Of a stretch of 64,000 nucleotides of DNA, positions 49,111 to 57,527 are shown piece by piece; position 1 is the stretch's first letter; every line of letters starts with the position of its first letter. A program made the translations under genes and the position numbers. The DNA comes from Nitrosomonas sp. (lineage in GTDB: Bacteria; Pseudomonadota; Gammaproteobacteria; Burkholderiales; Nitrosomonadaceae), in NCBI GenBank assembly GCA_016708955.1, contig JADJES010000012.1, forward strand, positions 1 through 64,000, given 5' to 3'. The notes beneath the pieces were generated by a model. It saw only the letters and a list, made by a program, of their open reading frames with translations, searched no databases and was not told the origin of the DNA.

Positions 49111-50814
49111 CTACACCAGAATCATTTCAGAAAGCCCTTTACCGCCCGGCACCATGGGAAAAACGTTTTCAGTTTGGTCTGTGATAAAGTCCATGAATAC
49201 CAGTTGATCCTTCAGTTTAAATGCTTCCTTCAAGGCGCCTTCTACATCTTCTGGCCGTTCAATTTTCATCCCGATATGTCCGTAGCTTTCAGCAAGCTTC
49301 ACAAAATCCGGGAGTGCATTCATATAAGACTCCGCATAGCGATTACCGTGAAAAAATTCCTGCCATTGCCTTACCATACCCATGTAACGATTATTCAAGT
49401 TAACAATTTTTAACGGCAATTTATACTGTTTGCAGGTTGACAGTTCCTGAATACACATCTGAATACTCGCCTCACCCGTAATACAAGCCACTTTGCCTTT
49501 CGGGTTAGCGAGTTGCACACCCATTGCGGCAGGCATACCGAACCCCATCGTGCCCAATCCACCGGAATTAATCCAGCGACGCGGTTTATCGAATTTATAA
49601 AATTGTGCGGCCCACATTTGATGTTGTCCGACATCCGAGGTGATAAATGCATCCCCTTTGGTGATATTGAACAATTTCTCAATCACCATTTGCGGTTTAA
49701 TAATTTTGCTTTCACGATCATATTTAAGGCAATCCCGCTCACGCCATAGTTCAATCTGTTTCCACCACTCTTTCAATGCAACTTGATCTGGTTTCTCCTT
49801 TCCAGCTTTAAGCAACTTAATAAGTTCTTTCAGCACATCCAGAACATCGCCGACAATAGGCACATCTACCTTAACGCGTTTTGAAATGGATGATGGATCA
49901 ATATCAATATGAATGATCTTTCTATTTTCATTAGAAAAATGTTTAGGGTTACCGATCACACGATCATCAAAGCGCGCACCCACTGCCACCAAAACATCAC
50001 AATACTGCATCGCCATGTTAGCTTCATACGTACCGTGCATACCCAGCATACCCAAGGATTGCTTATCTGTCGCAGGATATCCGCCCAATCCCATCAACGT
50101 ATTAGTGCAAGGAAAATTCAGCATTTGCACCAATTCGGTTAACTGCGGCGCAGCATCACTTAATATCACGCCACCGCCTGCATAGATCACTGGGCGTTTG
50201 GCGCTGAGGATCAATTCTGCAGCTCTCTTAATTTGCCGGGAATGTCCCTTGGTCACCGGATTATAGGACCGCATGGTTATCTTGTCCGGATAAGCAAACT
50301 TGGTTTTTTGTTGCGAAACATCTTTTGGTATATCCACCAACACAGGACCGGGACGGCCTGTCGAAGCAATATAGAAGGCTTTTTTAATAGTTTGTGCCAG
50401 CTCGGTTATATCCTTAACCAGAAAATTATGTTTGACACAAGGACGTGTAATACCCACCGTATCAACTTCCTGAAATGCATCCAAACCAATGGCACTTGTG
50501 GGCACTTGCCCGCTGATAATCACCATAGGGATTGAATCCATATAAGCTGTTGCAATACCTGTCACTGCATTGGTCACGCCCGGCCCCGAAGTAACCAGCG
50601 CCACACCCACATTATTGCTAGAGCGGGCATAACCATCTGCTGCATGTACCGCGGCCTGTTCATGGCGCACCAATATATGCCGGACTTTATCCTGCTTGAA
50701 CAATTCATCATAAATAAACAATACCGCCCCGCCAGGATAGCCGAAAATACAATGCACCCCTTCTTCCTGCAAACAACGTATTGTAATTTCAGCGCCGGTC
50801 AATTCCACACTCAT
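49111..50814 (-). CDS. ilvB: Acetolactate synthase large subunit
   Basis: ThDP- and FAD-dependent enzyme that makes acetolactate or acetohydroxybutyrate from pyruvate. It has 567 residues. The N-terminal FGYPGGAVLFIYDEL and the catalytic Glu region RHEQAAVHAADGYAR are present. The ThDP motif reads GEASIQM...NLNNRYMGM, with Glu in place of the usual Asp of GDGS; a GE form is, from memory, common in betaproteobacterial enzymes. First gene of the ilvBHC-psd-pssA-leuA run. Confidence 0.96.
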   Translation of the reverse strand: MSVELTGAEITIRCLQEEGVHCIFGYPGGAVLFIYDELFKQDKVRHILVRHEQAAVHAADGYARSSNNVGVALVTSGPGVTNAVTGIATAYMDSIPMVIISGQVPTSAIGLDAFQEVDTVGITRPCVKHNFLVKDITELAQTIKKAFYIASTGRPGPVLVDIPKDVSQQKTKFAYPDKITMRSYNPVTKGHSRQIKRAAELILSAKRPVIYAGGGVILSDAAPQLTELVQMLNFPCTNTLMGLGGYPATDKQSLGMLGMHGTYEANMAMQYCDVLVAVGARFDDRVIGNPKHFSNENRKIIHIDIDPSSISKRVKVDVPIVGDVLDVLKELIKLLKAGKEKPDQVALKEWWKQIELWRERDCLKYDRESKIIKPQMVIEKLFNITKGDAFITSDVGQHQMWAAQFYKFDKPRRWINSGGLGTMGFGMPAAMGVQLANPKGKVACITGEASIQMCIQELSTCKQYKLPLKIVNLNNRYMGMVRQWQEFFHGNRYAESYMNALPDFVKLAESYGHIGMKIERPEDVEGALKEAFKLKDQLVFMDFITDQTENVFPMVPGGKGLSEMILV

Positions 50815-50887
50815 GCTTTCTGCATCCCAATATCAATTTCAACAAGTTATAAAATATTCTAACAGTAAAAGTTTCATCATCGTACCG

Positions 50888-52345
50888 TCAAATTCCTGTA
50901 CCACCCACTGTTAATCCATCGATGCGTAATGTCGGCTGCCCAACACCAACCGGCACACTCTGTCCTTCTTTGCCACATGTTCCAACACCCGGATCCAGCA
51001 ACATATCGTTTCCGATCATGGAAACCCGCGTCAATACATCGGGACCGTTACCAATCAGCGTAGCGCCTTTAACCGGGTAGGTAATTTTTCCATCTTCAAT
51101 CATGTAAGCTTCAGCTGCCGAGAAAACAAATTTCCCGCTGGTAATGTCGACCTGTCCGCCGCCAAAATTTGCTGCGTACAAACCATGTTTCACTGAAGCG
51201 ATAATTTCCGCAGGATCCTTATCACCATTCAGCATATACGTATTGGTCATGCGCGGCATCGGTATATGCGCGAAAGATTCACGCCGGCCATTCCCGGTCA
51301 CGGGCAAATCCATCAACCGGGCATTCAGGCTGTCCTGCAAATAGCCCCTCAGTATGCCATCTTCTATCAATACAGTACATTGTGTCGGATTACCTTCGTC
51401 ATCAATATTTAACGATCCACGTCTTTGCGGAATTGTTCCATCATCGACAACCGTAACACCGGGAGCAGCAACGCGCTCACCCACACGGCCCGAAAAAGCA
51501 GAACTGCCTTTCCGGTTGAAATCCCCTTCCAACCCATGACCAATTGCTTCATGCAGCAATATCCCAGGCCAGCCACTCCCCAAAACAACCGTCATAGTAC
51601 CGGCCGGTGCAGGACGCGCATCCAAATTCACCACCGCTTGATGAACAGCTTTTTGCGCATAATCCTGTAAAACCTCATCGGTAAAATAAGCATAGCTGAA
51701 ACGCCCGCCGCCGCCAGCAACACCTTGCTCACGACGGCCATTTTCTTCCGCAATTACCTGCAAAGACAATCGAACAAGCGGTCTCACATCTGCTGCAAGC
51801 AATCCATCGCTACGTGTTACCAATACAACATCATATTCACCGGCCAGTGAGGCAATCACCTGAGTAACTCGCCGATCAAGCTGCCGGGTATAGCGTTCTA
51901 ACCTTTCCAATAATGCCACTTTATCTGCATCCTTAAGACTCGCAATCGGATCTTCCGGCAAATAAAGCTGTGTCTGCCGCCCCATTTGATTACGTTTCAC
52001 CACCTGTACTGAGTGCGTTCCGCCTTGATTGGCAATTGCCCGTGTTGCTTGAGCTGCCGACACAAGCGCTGGCATACTGATGTCATCGGAATAGGCGAAC
52101 CCGGTCTTTTCTCCGCTAATAGCGCGGACACCAACGCCCTGCTCGATATTAAAACTGCCCGATTTAACAATGCCTTCTTCCAGCATCCAACCTTCCGAGC
52201 GACTGTATTGAAAATAGAGGTCAGCATAATCAATATGATGCGTTAGTATGTGACCCAACACCTGTTGCAATCGAGCAGCATCGATATCATATGGCGACAA
52301 CAAACAACGGTCGGCAATTGCATAAAAATCTTTTGTTTCTGTCAT
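50888..52345 (-). CDS. tldD: Metalloprotease TldD
   Basis: Zinc protease that with PmbA (TldE) processes peptides such as microcin B17 precursors and helps degrade CcdA in E. coli. The metal motif HEAIGHGLEGDFNRKGSS is clear. I chose the ATG at 52345 (MTETKDFYAI), giving about 485 residues; upstream in-frame starts are possible. GSLNIDDEGNPTQ and the C-terminal GLTVGGTGI end match TldD, not PmbA. The order glnE-nitrilase-tldD recurs in betaproteobacteria. Confidence 0.94.
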   Translation of the reverse strand: MTETKDFYAIADRCLLSPYDIDAARLQQVLGHILTHHIDYADLYFQYSRSEGWMLEEGIVKSGSFNIEQGVGVRAISGEKTGFAYSDDISMPALVSAAQATRAIANQGGTHSVQVVKRNQMGRQTQLYLPEDPIASLKDADKVALLERLERYTRQLDRRVTQVIASLAGEYDVVLVTRSDGLLAADVRPLVRLSLQVIAEENGRREQGVAGGGGRFSYAYFTDEVLQDYAQKAVHQAVVNLDARPAPAGTMTVVLGSGWPGILLHEAIGHGLEGDFNRKGSSAFSGRVGERVAAPGVTVVDDGTIPQRRGSLNIDDEGNPTQCTVLIEDGILRGYLQDSLNARLMDLPVTGNGRRESFAHIPMPRMTNTYMLNGDKDPAEIIASVKHGLYAANFGGGQVDITSGKFVFSAAEAYMIEDGKITYPVKGATLIGNGPDVLTRVSMIGNDMLLDPGVGTCGKEGQSVPVGVGQPTLRIDGLTVGGTGI

Positions 52346-52576
52346 ACATTCAGTCGTCATAATATCTGATTTTATTTTATTCACTGCCTGTCCAAAAAAA
52401 TGCACACAACCCGATGGCCACTTCAGGAGTCACTCACTCGAAAAACATCCTTCGATACAGCGCAATACTGCAATCGATGATTATACTTACTCAAATTTAG
52501 TGATAAAATCCAGCGAGTCGTTCAATAAACCCTGCAATAGATTACACAGCAACTTGAGAGTCTGTTAATTTCTAAA

Positions 52577-53440
52577 TTAACAGTACTGCAAAATTCGATG
52601 ATTTAATGCTGGCAAGTTCGCCCGTAAACTGGTCTGATACTCCGGATCAATTGTCGCCACAACGGCTCCGGAACCACGTGGCAAACGCTCCATCACAACA
52701 CCCCAGGGATCGACAATCATACTATCCCCATTCGTTTCGCGTCCGCTCACATGGTAACCGCCTTGCCCGGGTGCTATCACATAAGCCATATTCTCAACCG
52801 CACGTGCACGAACCAATACTTCCCAATGCGCTTTTCCGGTAATCGCAGTAAATGCCGCGGGTGCCAAGATGATATCAACTTTATTCATCATTCGGAACAA
52901 CTCCGGAAACCGCAGATCGTAACATATCGACAAACCAATACGGCCAAATGGAGAATCCACAGTCACTACTTGACTCCCTGCTTTAATGGTTTTTTCCTCG
53001 GCATAATACTCATTGCCCAATTGCAAGCCAAACAAATGAATTTTGTCGTAGCGCGCAACCTGTTCTCCATTATCTGCATAAACTAAGCAACTATTATAAA
53101 CCTTATCCGTCTCGGGAGACGCTAATGGCACCGACCCGCCCACCAACCATACACCCAAACGTTTCGCCGTATCACTGAGAAACTTCTGTATTTGCCCGTC
53201 GCCAGGTTGTTCCCGGACAGTCAATTTATCCGTATCCCTCATCCCCATGATACAAAAATATTCAGGTAACACGATCAGTTTGGCTTTCTGAGATGCCGCA
53301 TCTTCTATTAAGCGCGCAGCTTCTTCCAGATTTGCCGATACACTCGGACCCGAAGCCATTTGAATGGCAGCCACGCGGAAGCCTTTACGTTTTTCGTTTT
53401 CAATCATTGGTTGCTGCTGTTTAGTGGTATTGTTTAACAT
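52577..53440 (-). CDS. Carbon-nitrogen hydrolase (nitrilase superfamily, Nit1/omega-amidase-like)
   Basis: Amidase of the nitrilase superfamily, likely acting on small amides such as deaminated glutathione. The catalytic triad is visible: Glu in LIVLPEYFC, Lys in ARYDKIHLF, Cys in LSICYDLRFPEL. It has 287 residues. The substrate is not determined from sequence. The start at 53440 is used; MIENEKRKGF at 53407 is an alternative that fits the family better at the N-terminus. It is divergent from glnE and followed by tldD. Confidence 0.9.
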   Translation of the reverse strand: MLNNTTKQQQPMIENEKRKGFRVAAIQMASGPSVSANLEEAARLIEDAASQKAKLIVLPEYFCIMGMRDTDKLTVREQPGDGQIQKFLSDTAKRLGVWLVGGSVPLASPETDKVYNSCLVYADNGEQVARYDKIHLFGLQLGNEYYAEEKTIKAGSQVVTVDSPFGRIGLSICYDLRFPELFRMMNKVDIILAPAAFTAITGKAHWEVLVRARAVENMAYVIAPGQGGYHVSGRETNGDSMIVDPWGVVMERLPRGSGAVVATIDPEYQTSLRANLPALNHRILQYC

Positions 53441-53682
53441 TTTTAATTTGCTCTGATTTTCAGGATTTCATTTCAAGAAAAAACTGATCTTTGACTGAAA
53501 CCTTTATGAATTCTCGTTATTATCAAGCGCTTTTTCTAATTATTCCATATAAAATCAAGGATTCGCGCTTTGCTAAACTGGATTCTAGCATTTACTCTGA
53601 CAACGTTCTAATTTGATTTATGCTTTATCGGTTATAAGCAAACATAGGCTTTGTTATTCTAAAAAATTTATTGCTTAATATT

Positions 53683-56472
53683 ATGCACACTATCAAGCAC
53701 TCACCGGATGCAACGCTCGCCGCCGCATTGCCTTTTAGTCGTTATGCACAACGCATAATAGACAGCGAACCCGCACGAAAAATTGTATTGCTAACAACGC
53801 TTCAATCTCCTTTCAAAAGAGAGGAAATGCTGGCATTCCTGAATTCTCATTCCGCACATATCACCAACGAAGAGATTTTACATCGCGTACTGCGCGATTT
53901 ACGCAAGCAAGTTATGCTCCGATTGGCCATACGTGATATCAGCGGTCAAGCTGATTTATCCGAAGTAATGACCAGCATGACTGAGCTCGCCGAAGTCACC
54001 ATCAATTTTGCGCTTAAGTACCATGAAAATTGGCTAACGCAACCCAATCGCTTTGGATTACCCATAGGAGAACAAAGCAATGCGCTTCAGCATATGCTGG
54101 TCGTAGCCATGGGTAAGCTGGGCGGCGGTGAACTCAACGTATCATCCGATGTTGATTTGATCTTCGTTTACCCGGAAGATGGCGAAACCAATGGCGCCAA
54201 ACCCATTTCAAACCATGAGTTTTTTGCCCGCCTTGGCCGCAAGCTAATTGCCAGTCTCAATGACTATACGATAGATGGTTATGTATTCCGCGTTGATATG
54301 CGCTTGCGTCCGCATGGAGAGAACAGTCCTTTGGCGATCAGCTTTCCTATGCTGGAAGAGTATTTCATCAAGCAAGGACGGGAATGGGAACGTTATGCCT
54401 GGATTAAAGGCCGGGTAATTGCAGGTCACACGGATACCGAAGCTGCATCGACCCTCACGGAGAAAATTGTCAGGCCGTTTGTGTTTCGCAAGTATCTGGA
54501 TTTCGGCGCTTACGAATCGATGCGCCGCTTGCATGCCCAATTGCGCAAGGAAGTCGAACGCCGCGAAATGCACGATAACATCAAACTGGGTCCTGGCGGC
54601 ATTCGTGAAATAGAATTTATTACGCAGGTTTTTCAATTGATCCGGGGAGGCCGCGATGTGGATTTGTGTATTCGACCCACATTAAGTGTGCTACATCGCT
54701 TGCAAAACAAACAACAGCTTCCGCAACAAGCTGTCGCGGAACTCACGAATGCTTATCATTTTCTGCGTAAACTGGAACATCGTCTCCAGTATCTGGATGA
54801 TCAACAGACACAGACACTCCCTCTGAATCCAACCGATGAGAATCTGATAGCAACCGCTATGGGATTCCCTGATTATGCTAGTTTTATGCAACAGTTGGAT
54901 ATCCACCGCAAGAACGTAACACGTCATTTTGAGCTGATTTTTGCTACCCCCAGAAAATCGTCCACGCATGACATGCTGGCTTATCTGTGGCAAGCCGAGA
55001 CACAGGATTTTTCGCAAACGGAAGCAGCCGCCACACAACTCAGCACCATGGGATTTACTGAGCCTGCAAAAATTTCGGAACGATTACGATTATTTTATCA
55101 AGGCACTTTCTATCATCAACTCTCCGAATCCAGTCAGCAACAAATCAACACACTGATTCCGATGCTGATTGAGACGGTAGCTAAGCATCCACCGGTTGAA
55201 ACCACACTGGAACGCATGCTGCAATTACTGGAAAAGATTAGCCCGCAAACATCCTATCTGGCGCTTTTACTGGAACATCCCCATACACTACAACGCGTAG
55301 CAGAACTCGTCAGCATCAGCCAATGGGCCAGCGATTATCTGGGACGGCACCCTATTTTACTGGACGAACTATTACGCCATGACGCACCGCACCCTGTTCC
55401 TGACTGGAGTGCACTGCACAACGAACTCATTTATCAGTTGAATCATGTCAACAATCCAAAAAATGATGTTATCGAATGGCAGATGGATGTGCTGCGGCAC
55501 TTCCAGCACGCCCAAGTATTCCGGCTATTGGTTACCGATCTGGAAGGCACATTGGTGCTCGAAACACTGAGTGACCACCTGACCGCATTGGCCGATCTGA
55601 TTCTGGACACAGTACTCAATCTGGCCTGGTCCGGTTTAAAAAAACGCCATCACGAAAAGCCTGCATTTGCCATTATCGGTTATGGCAAACTGGGAGGGAA
55701 AGAACTTGGCTATGCTTCTGATCTCGACTTGATTTTTCTGTATGAAGATGATCACCCCGATGCTGCGGAGATCTACACCAAGCTTGGACAAAGCATCAAC
55801 GCCTGGCTCACCCGCCACACCTCAGCAGGCTTACTGTATGAGACCGATTTTCGCCTGCGTCCCAACGGCGCCACCGGCTTACTGGTCAGTTCGATGGAAG
55901 CTTTTGCGCAATACCAGCGGGAACAAGCTTGGGTCTGGGAACACCAGGCATTAACCCGGGCGCGCTTTGTGGCAGGTGATTTGCAGGTGGCAGAAGCTTT
56001 CGAAAACACGCGCAAAGAAATTCTGTGCAAGCCGCGCAATTTAATCGAACTCAAGCAAGATATTTTAAAAATGCGCGAAAAGATGCTGGACGTTCACCCC
56101 AATCCAACCCCATTATTTGACATCAAACACGACCGCGGCGGCATTATCGATGTCGAATTCATTGTGCAATACCTAGTGCTGGGATATTCCAGCCAATATC
56201 CTCAATTAACCGGCAATATCGGCAATATCGCACTGTTAAAACTGGCTGGTGAACTGGGACTGATCCCCATCGACACGGCCGAGCAAGTACGCTCCGCTTA
56301 CCGGGAATTCCGGCGCATCCAGCACCGCCAGCGATTAAATGGCGATGCGGATATGACAGGCGGTGTGCCCATCGATGGGCAAGCGCAGAAATTTACCCGC
56401 GTAGAAGGCAGCCATTTGAAAGACGATCGCATGGCCGTACTGACGCTGTGGGAGAAAGTATTTGGGGATTGA
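53683..56472 (+). CDS. glnE: Glutamine synthetase adenylyltransferase / deadenylyltransferase
   Basis: Bifunctional enzyme that adenylylates and deadenylylates glutamine synthetase in response to PII and glutamine. It has about 929 residues from the ATG at 53683; the frame opens at a TTG 12 bases earlier. Two nucleotidyltransferase domains are visible: the N-terminal deadenylylase with GKLGGGELNVSSDVDLIFVY and the C-terminal adenylylase with GYGKLGGKELGYASDLDLIF. Between them is a helical regulatory region. Confidence 0.96.
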   Translation: MHTIKHSPDATLAAALPFSRYAQRIIDSEPARKIVLLTTLQSPFKREEMLAFLNSHSAHITNEEILHRVLRDLRKQVMLRLAIRDISGQADLSEVMTSMTELAEVTINFALKYHENWLTQPNRFGLPIGEQSNALQHMLVVAMGKLGGGELNVSSDVDLIFVYPEDGETNGAKPISNHEFFARLGRKLIASLNDYTIDGYVFRVDMRLRPHGENSPLAISFPMLEEYFIKQGREWERYAWIKGRVIAGHTDTEAASTLTEKIVRPFVFRKYLDFGAYESMRRLHAQLRKEVERREMHDNIKLGPGGIREIEFITQVFQLIRGGRDVDLCIRPTLSVLHRLQNKQQLPQQAVAELTNAYHFLRKLEHRLQYLDDQQTQTLPLNPTDENLIATAMGFPDYASFMQQLDIHRKNVTRHFELIFATPRKSSTHDMLAYLWQAETQDFSQTEAAATQLSTMGFTEPAKISERLRLFYQGTFYHQLSESSQQQINTLIPMLIETVAKHPPVETTLERMLQLLEKISPQTSYLALLLEHPHTLQRVAELVSISQWASDYLGRHPILLDELLRHDAPHPVPDWSALHNELIYQLNHVNNPKNDVIEWQMDVLRHFQHAQVFRLLVTDLEGTLVLETLSDHLTALADLILDTVLNLAWSGLKKRHHEKPAFAIIGYGKLGGKELGYASDLDLIFLYEDDHPDAAEIYTKLGQSINAWLTRHTSAGLLYETDFRLRPNGATGLLVSSMEAFAQYQREQAWVWEHQALTRARFVAGDLQVAEAFENTRKEILCKPRNLIELKQDILKMREKMLDVHPNPTPLFDIKHDRGGIIDVEFIVQYLVLGYSSQYPQLTGNIGNIALLKLAGELGLIPIDTAEQVRSAYREFRRIQHRQRLNGDADMTGGVPIDGQAQKFTRVEGSHLKDDRMAVLTLWEKVFGD

Positions 56473-56581
56473 TGCGAATTGTACCGGGTCACTGTACAAT
56501 GAAAATGAAACTTAAAATACGGATTGACACTCGAAGCAAGATTAAAAGTACAATTCGTTGGATAAATAAGCACGTCATTAC

Positions 56582-56625
56582 TTTACAATTTTCTTGTAAA
56601 GAAAGATTCTGGCACGATTTATGCT
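56582..56625 (+). promoter_or_regulatory. Sigma-54-like promoter with upstream inverted repeat, pilin gene
   Basis: TGGCACG-N5-TGCT (56610-56625) fits the RpoN consensus TGGCACG-N4-TTGCW, with GG and GC at the -24/-12 positions and one mismatch (A for the first T). Just upstream is the inverted repeat TTTACAA-5-TTGTAAA (56582-56600). The pilin ATG is 55 bases downstream. Sigma-54/PilR control of major pilin genes is established in Pseudomonas and others, which supports the assignment. The repeat may be an activator site, but that is inference. Confidence 0.65.
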
Positions 56626-56680
56626 TACACTAAACCGCGCACACGCGGTGTGTCCCGACTCAACTAAAGGAGAATAACAA

Positions 56681-57106
56681 ATGCAACAAGCACAAAAAGG
56701 TTTTACACTTATCGAATTAATGATCGTTGTCGCAATTATTGGTATTCTGGCTGCTATTGCAGTACCTGCATATCAGACATACACTAACAAAGCTAAATTT
56801 AGTGAGGTAGTTTCTGCTGTAGCTCCACTTAAACTTGGCGTAGAGCTCTGTTTCCAAGAACAAGGCTCTTTGGCAAACTGCACTAACGGTGCAAATGGCG
56901 TGCCTGGGGCAATTGGAGCAACTGGCAATGTACTTTCTGGAACTGTTGGCGGCAATGGCGCACTAACCGCCGTTATCACTATGACAGCAGCGACTGCAAA
57001 CGGTCTTGCTGGCGAAACTTACATCTTAACTGGAACTGCTGCAGCTGTAGGCAGCCCCATACAATGGGTGAAATCTGGTACATGTACTGGCGTTGGGTAC
57101 TGTTAA
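56681..57106 (+). CDS. pilA: Type IV pilin, major pilin-like (PilA type)
   Basis: Subunit of a type IV pilus. A six-residue leader (MQQAQKG) ends at the prepilin peptidase site, followed by FTLIELMIVVAIIGILAAIA, with the Glu5 that is needed for assembly. It has 141 residues. The C-terminal disulfide loop is the Cys pair in SGTCTGVGYC. A central Gly/Ala/Asn/Thr-rich region (about 60-110) is of low complexity. A good AAAGGAGAATAAC ribosome site precedes it. It stands alone between a sigma-54-like promoter and two terminators, as expected for a highly expressed pilin. Confidence 0.92.
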   Translation: MQQAQKGFTLIELMIVVAIIGILAAIAVPAYQTYTNKAKFSEVVSAVAPLKLGVELCFQEQGSLANCTNGANGVPGAIGATGNVLSGTVGGNGALTAVITMTAATANGLAGETYILTGTAAAVGSPIQWVKSGTCTGVGYC

Positions 57107-57161
57107 TTCCCATAAGCCCGCGTTGGACGGATAAGCGAGACGCCATTCGTCAATTACAAAC

Positions 57162-57195
57162 AAAAGGCACCCTTCGGATGGGGTGCCTTTTTGTT
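57162..57195 (+). terminator. Rho-independent terminator of the pilin gene
   Basis: GGCACCC...GGGTGCC forms a GC-rich stem around a TTCGGAT-type loop, flanked by A4 before and T5 after it. It lies 56 bases after the pilin stop. Flanking A and T tracts make it usable in both directions. Confidence 0.9.
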
Positions 57196-57232
57196 TAGGG
57201 CTTTGCTCTATATAGAAACATCAACACGTAAA

Positions 57233-57262
57233 GTGCAATACCCAAAGGGCATTGCACCTTTT
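57233..57262 (+). terminator. Second hairpin-T-run after the pilin gene
   Basis: GTGCAAT-A-CCC-AAA-GGG-C-ATTGCAC is followed by CTTTT. It is 38 bases after the first terminator and may act as a backup. The gene beyond it is convergent. Confidence 0.65.
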
Positions 57263-57527
57263 CCACATCTGATTCCGAACATCGGACATTTCTCAATATC
57301 CAAGCAAGTCAAAAATTCCTTACCGGCAGTCTCTGGTTATTAATCATCTCAAGCTCAGCAAAAAATCGATACTGCTAATTGGGAAAGGATATGAGATACA
57401 TTGGGAAGATTCAGACGAAGATTTTTTTGTGCTATACATATGACGCATTACGTCAGAAAGTGACAATTTTTGTCACTTTAAACACACCACAACGAAACCT
57501 ATTTTAGTAACATACTATGAAAAACAA

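Larger units (their letters stand above)
57107..57527. other. Convergent intergenic region between pilin and GAF-PilB genes
   Basis: 421 bases holding two terminators for the pilin transcript, then two adjacent palindromes near the end of the opposite operon: TGACG-5-CGTCA (57441-57455) and the perfect 9-bp stem AAAGTGACA-5-TGTCACTTT (57457-57479). The second stem may end the minus-strand operon, although no T-run follows. No reading frame is convincing. Confidence 0.55.

Noticed and set aside
49111..50814. Glu in the GDGS motif of acetolactate synthase as a defect
   Set aside because: Glu can replace this metal-binding Asp, and, from memory, the same form is common in betaproteobacterial enzymes.
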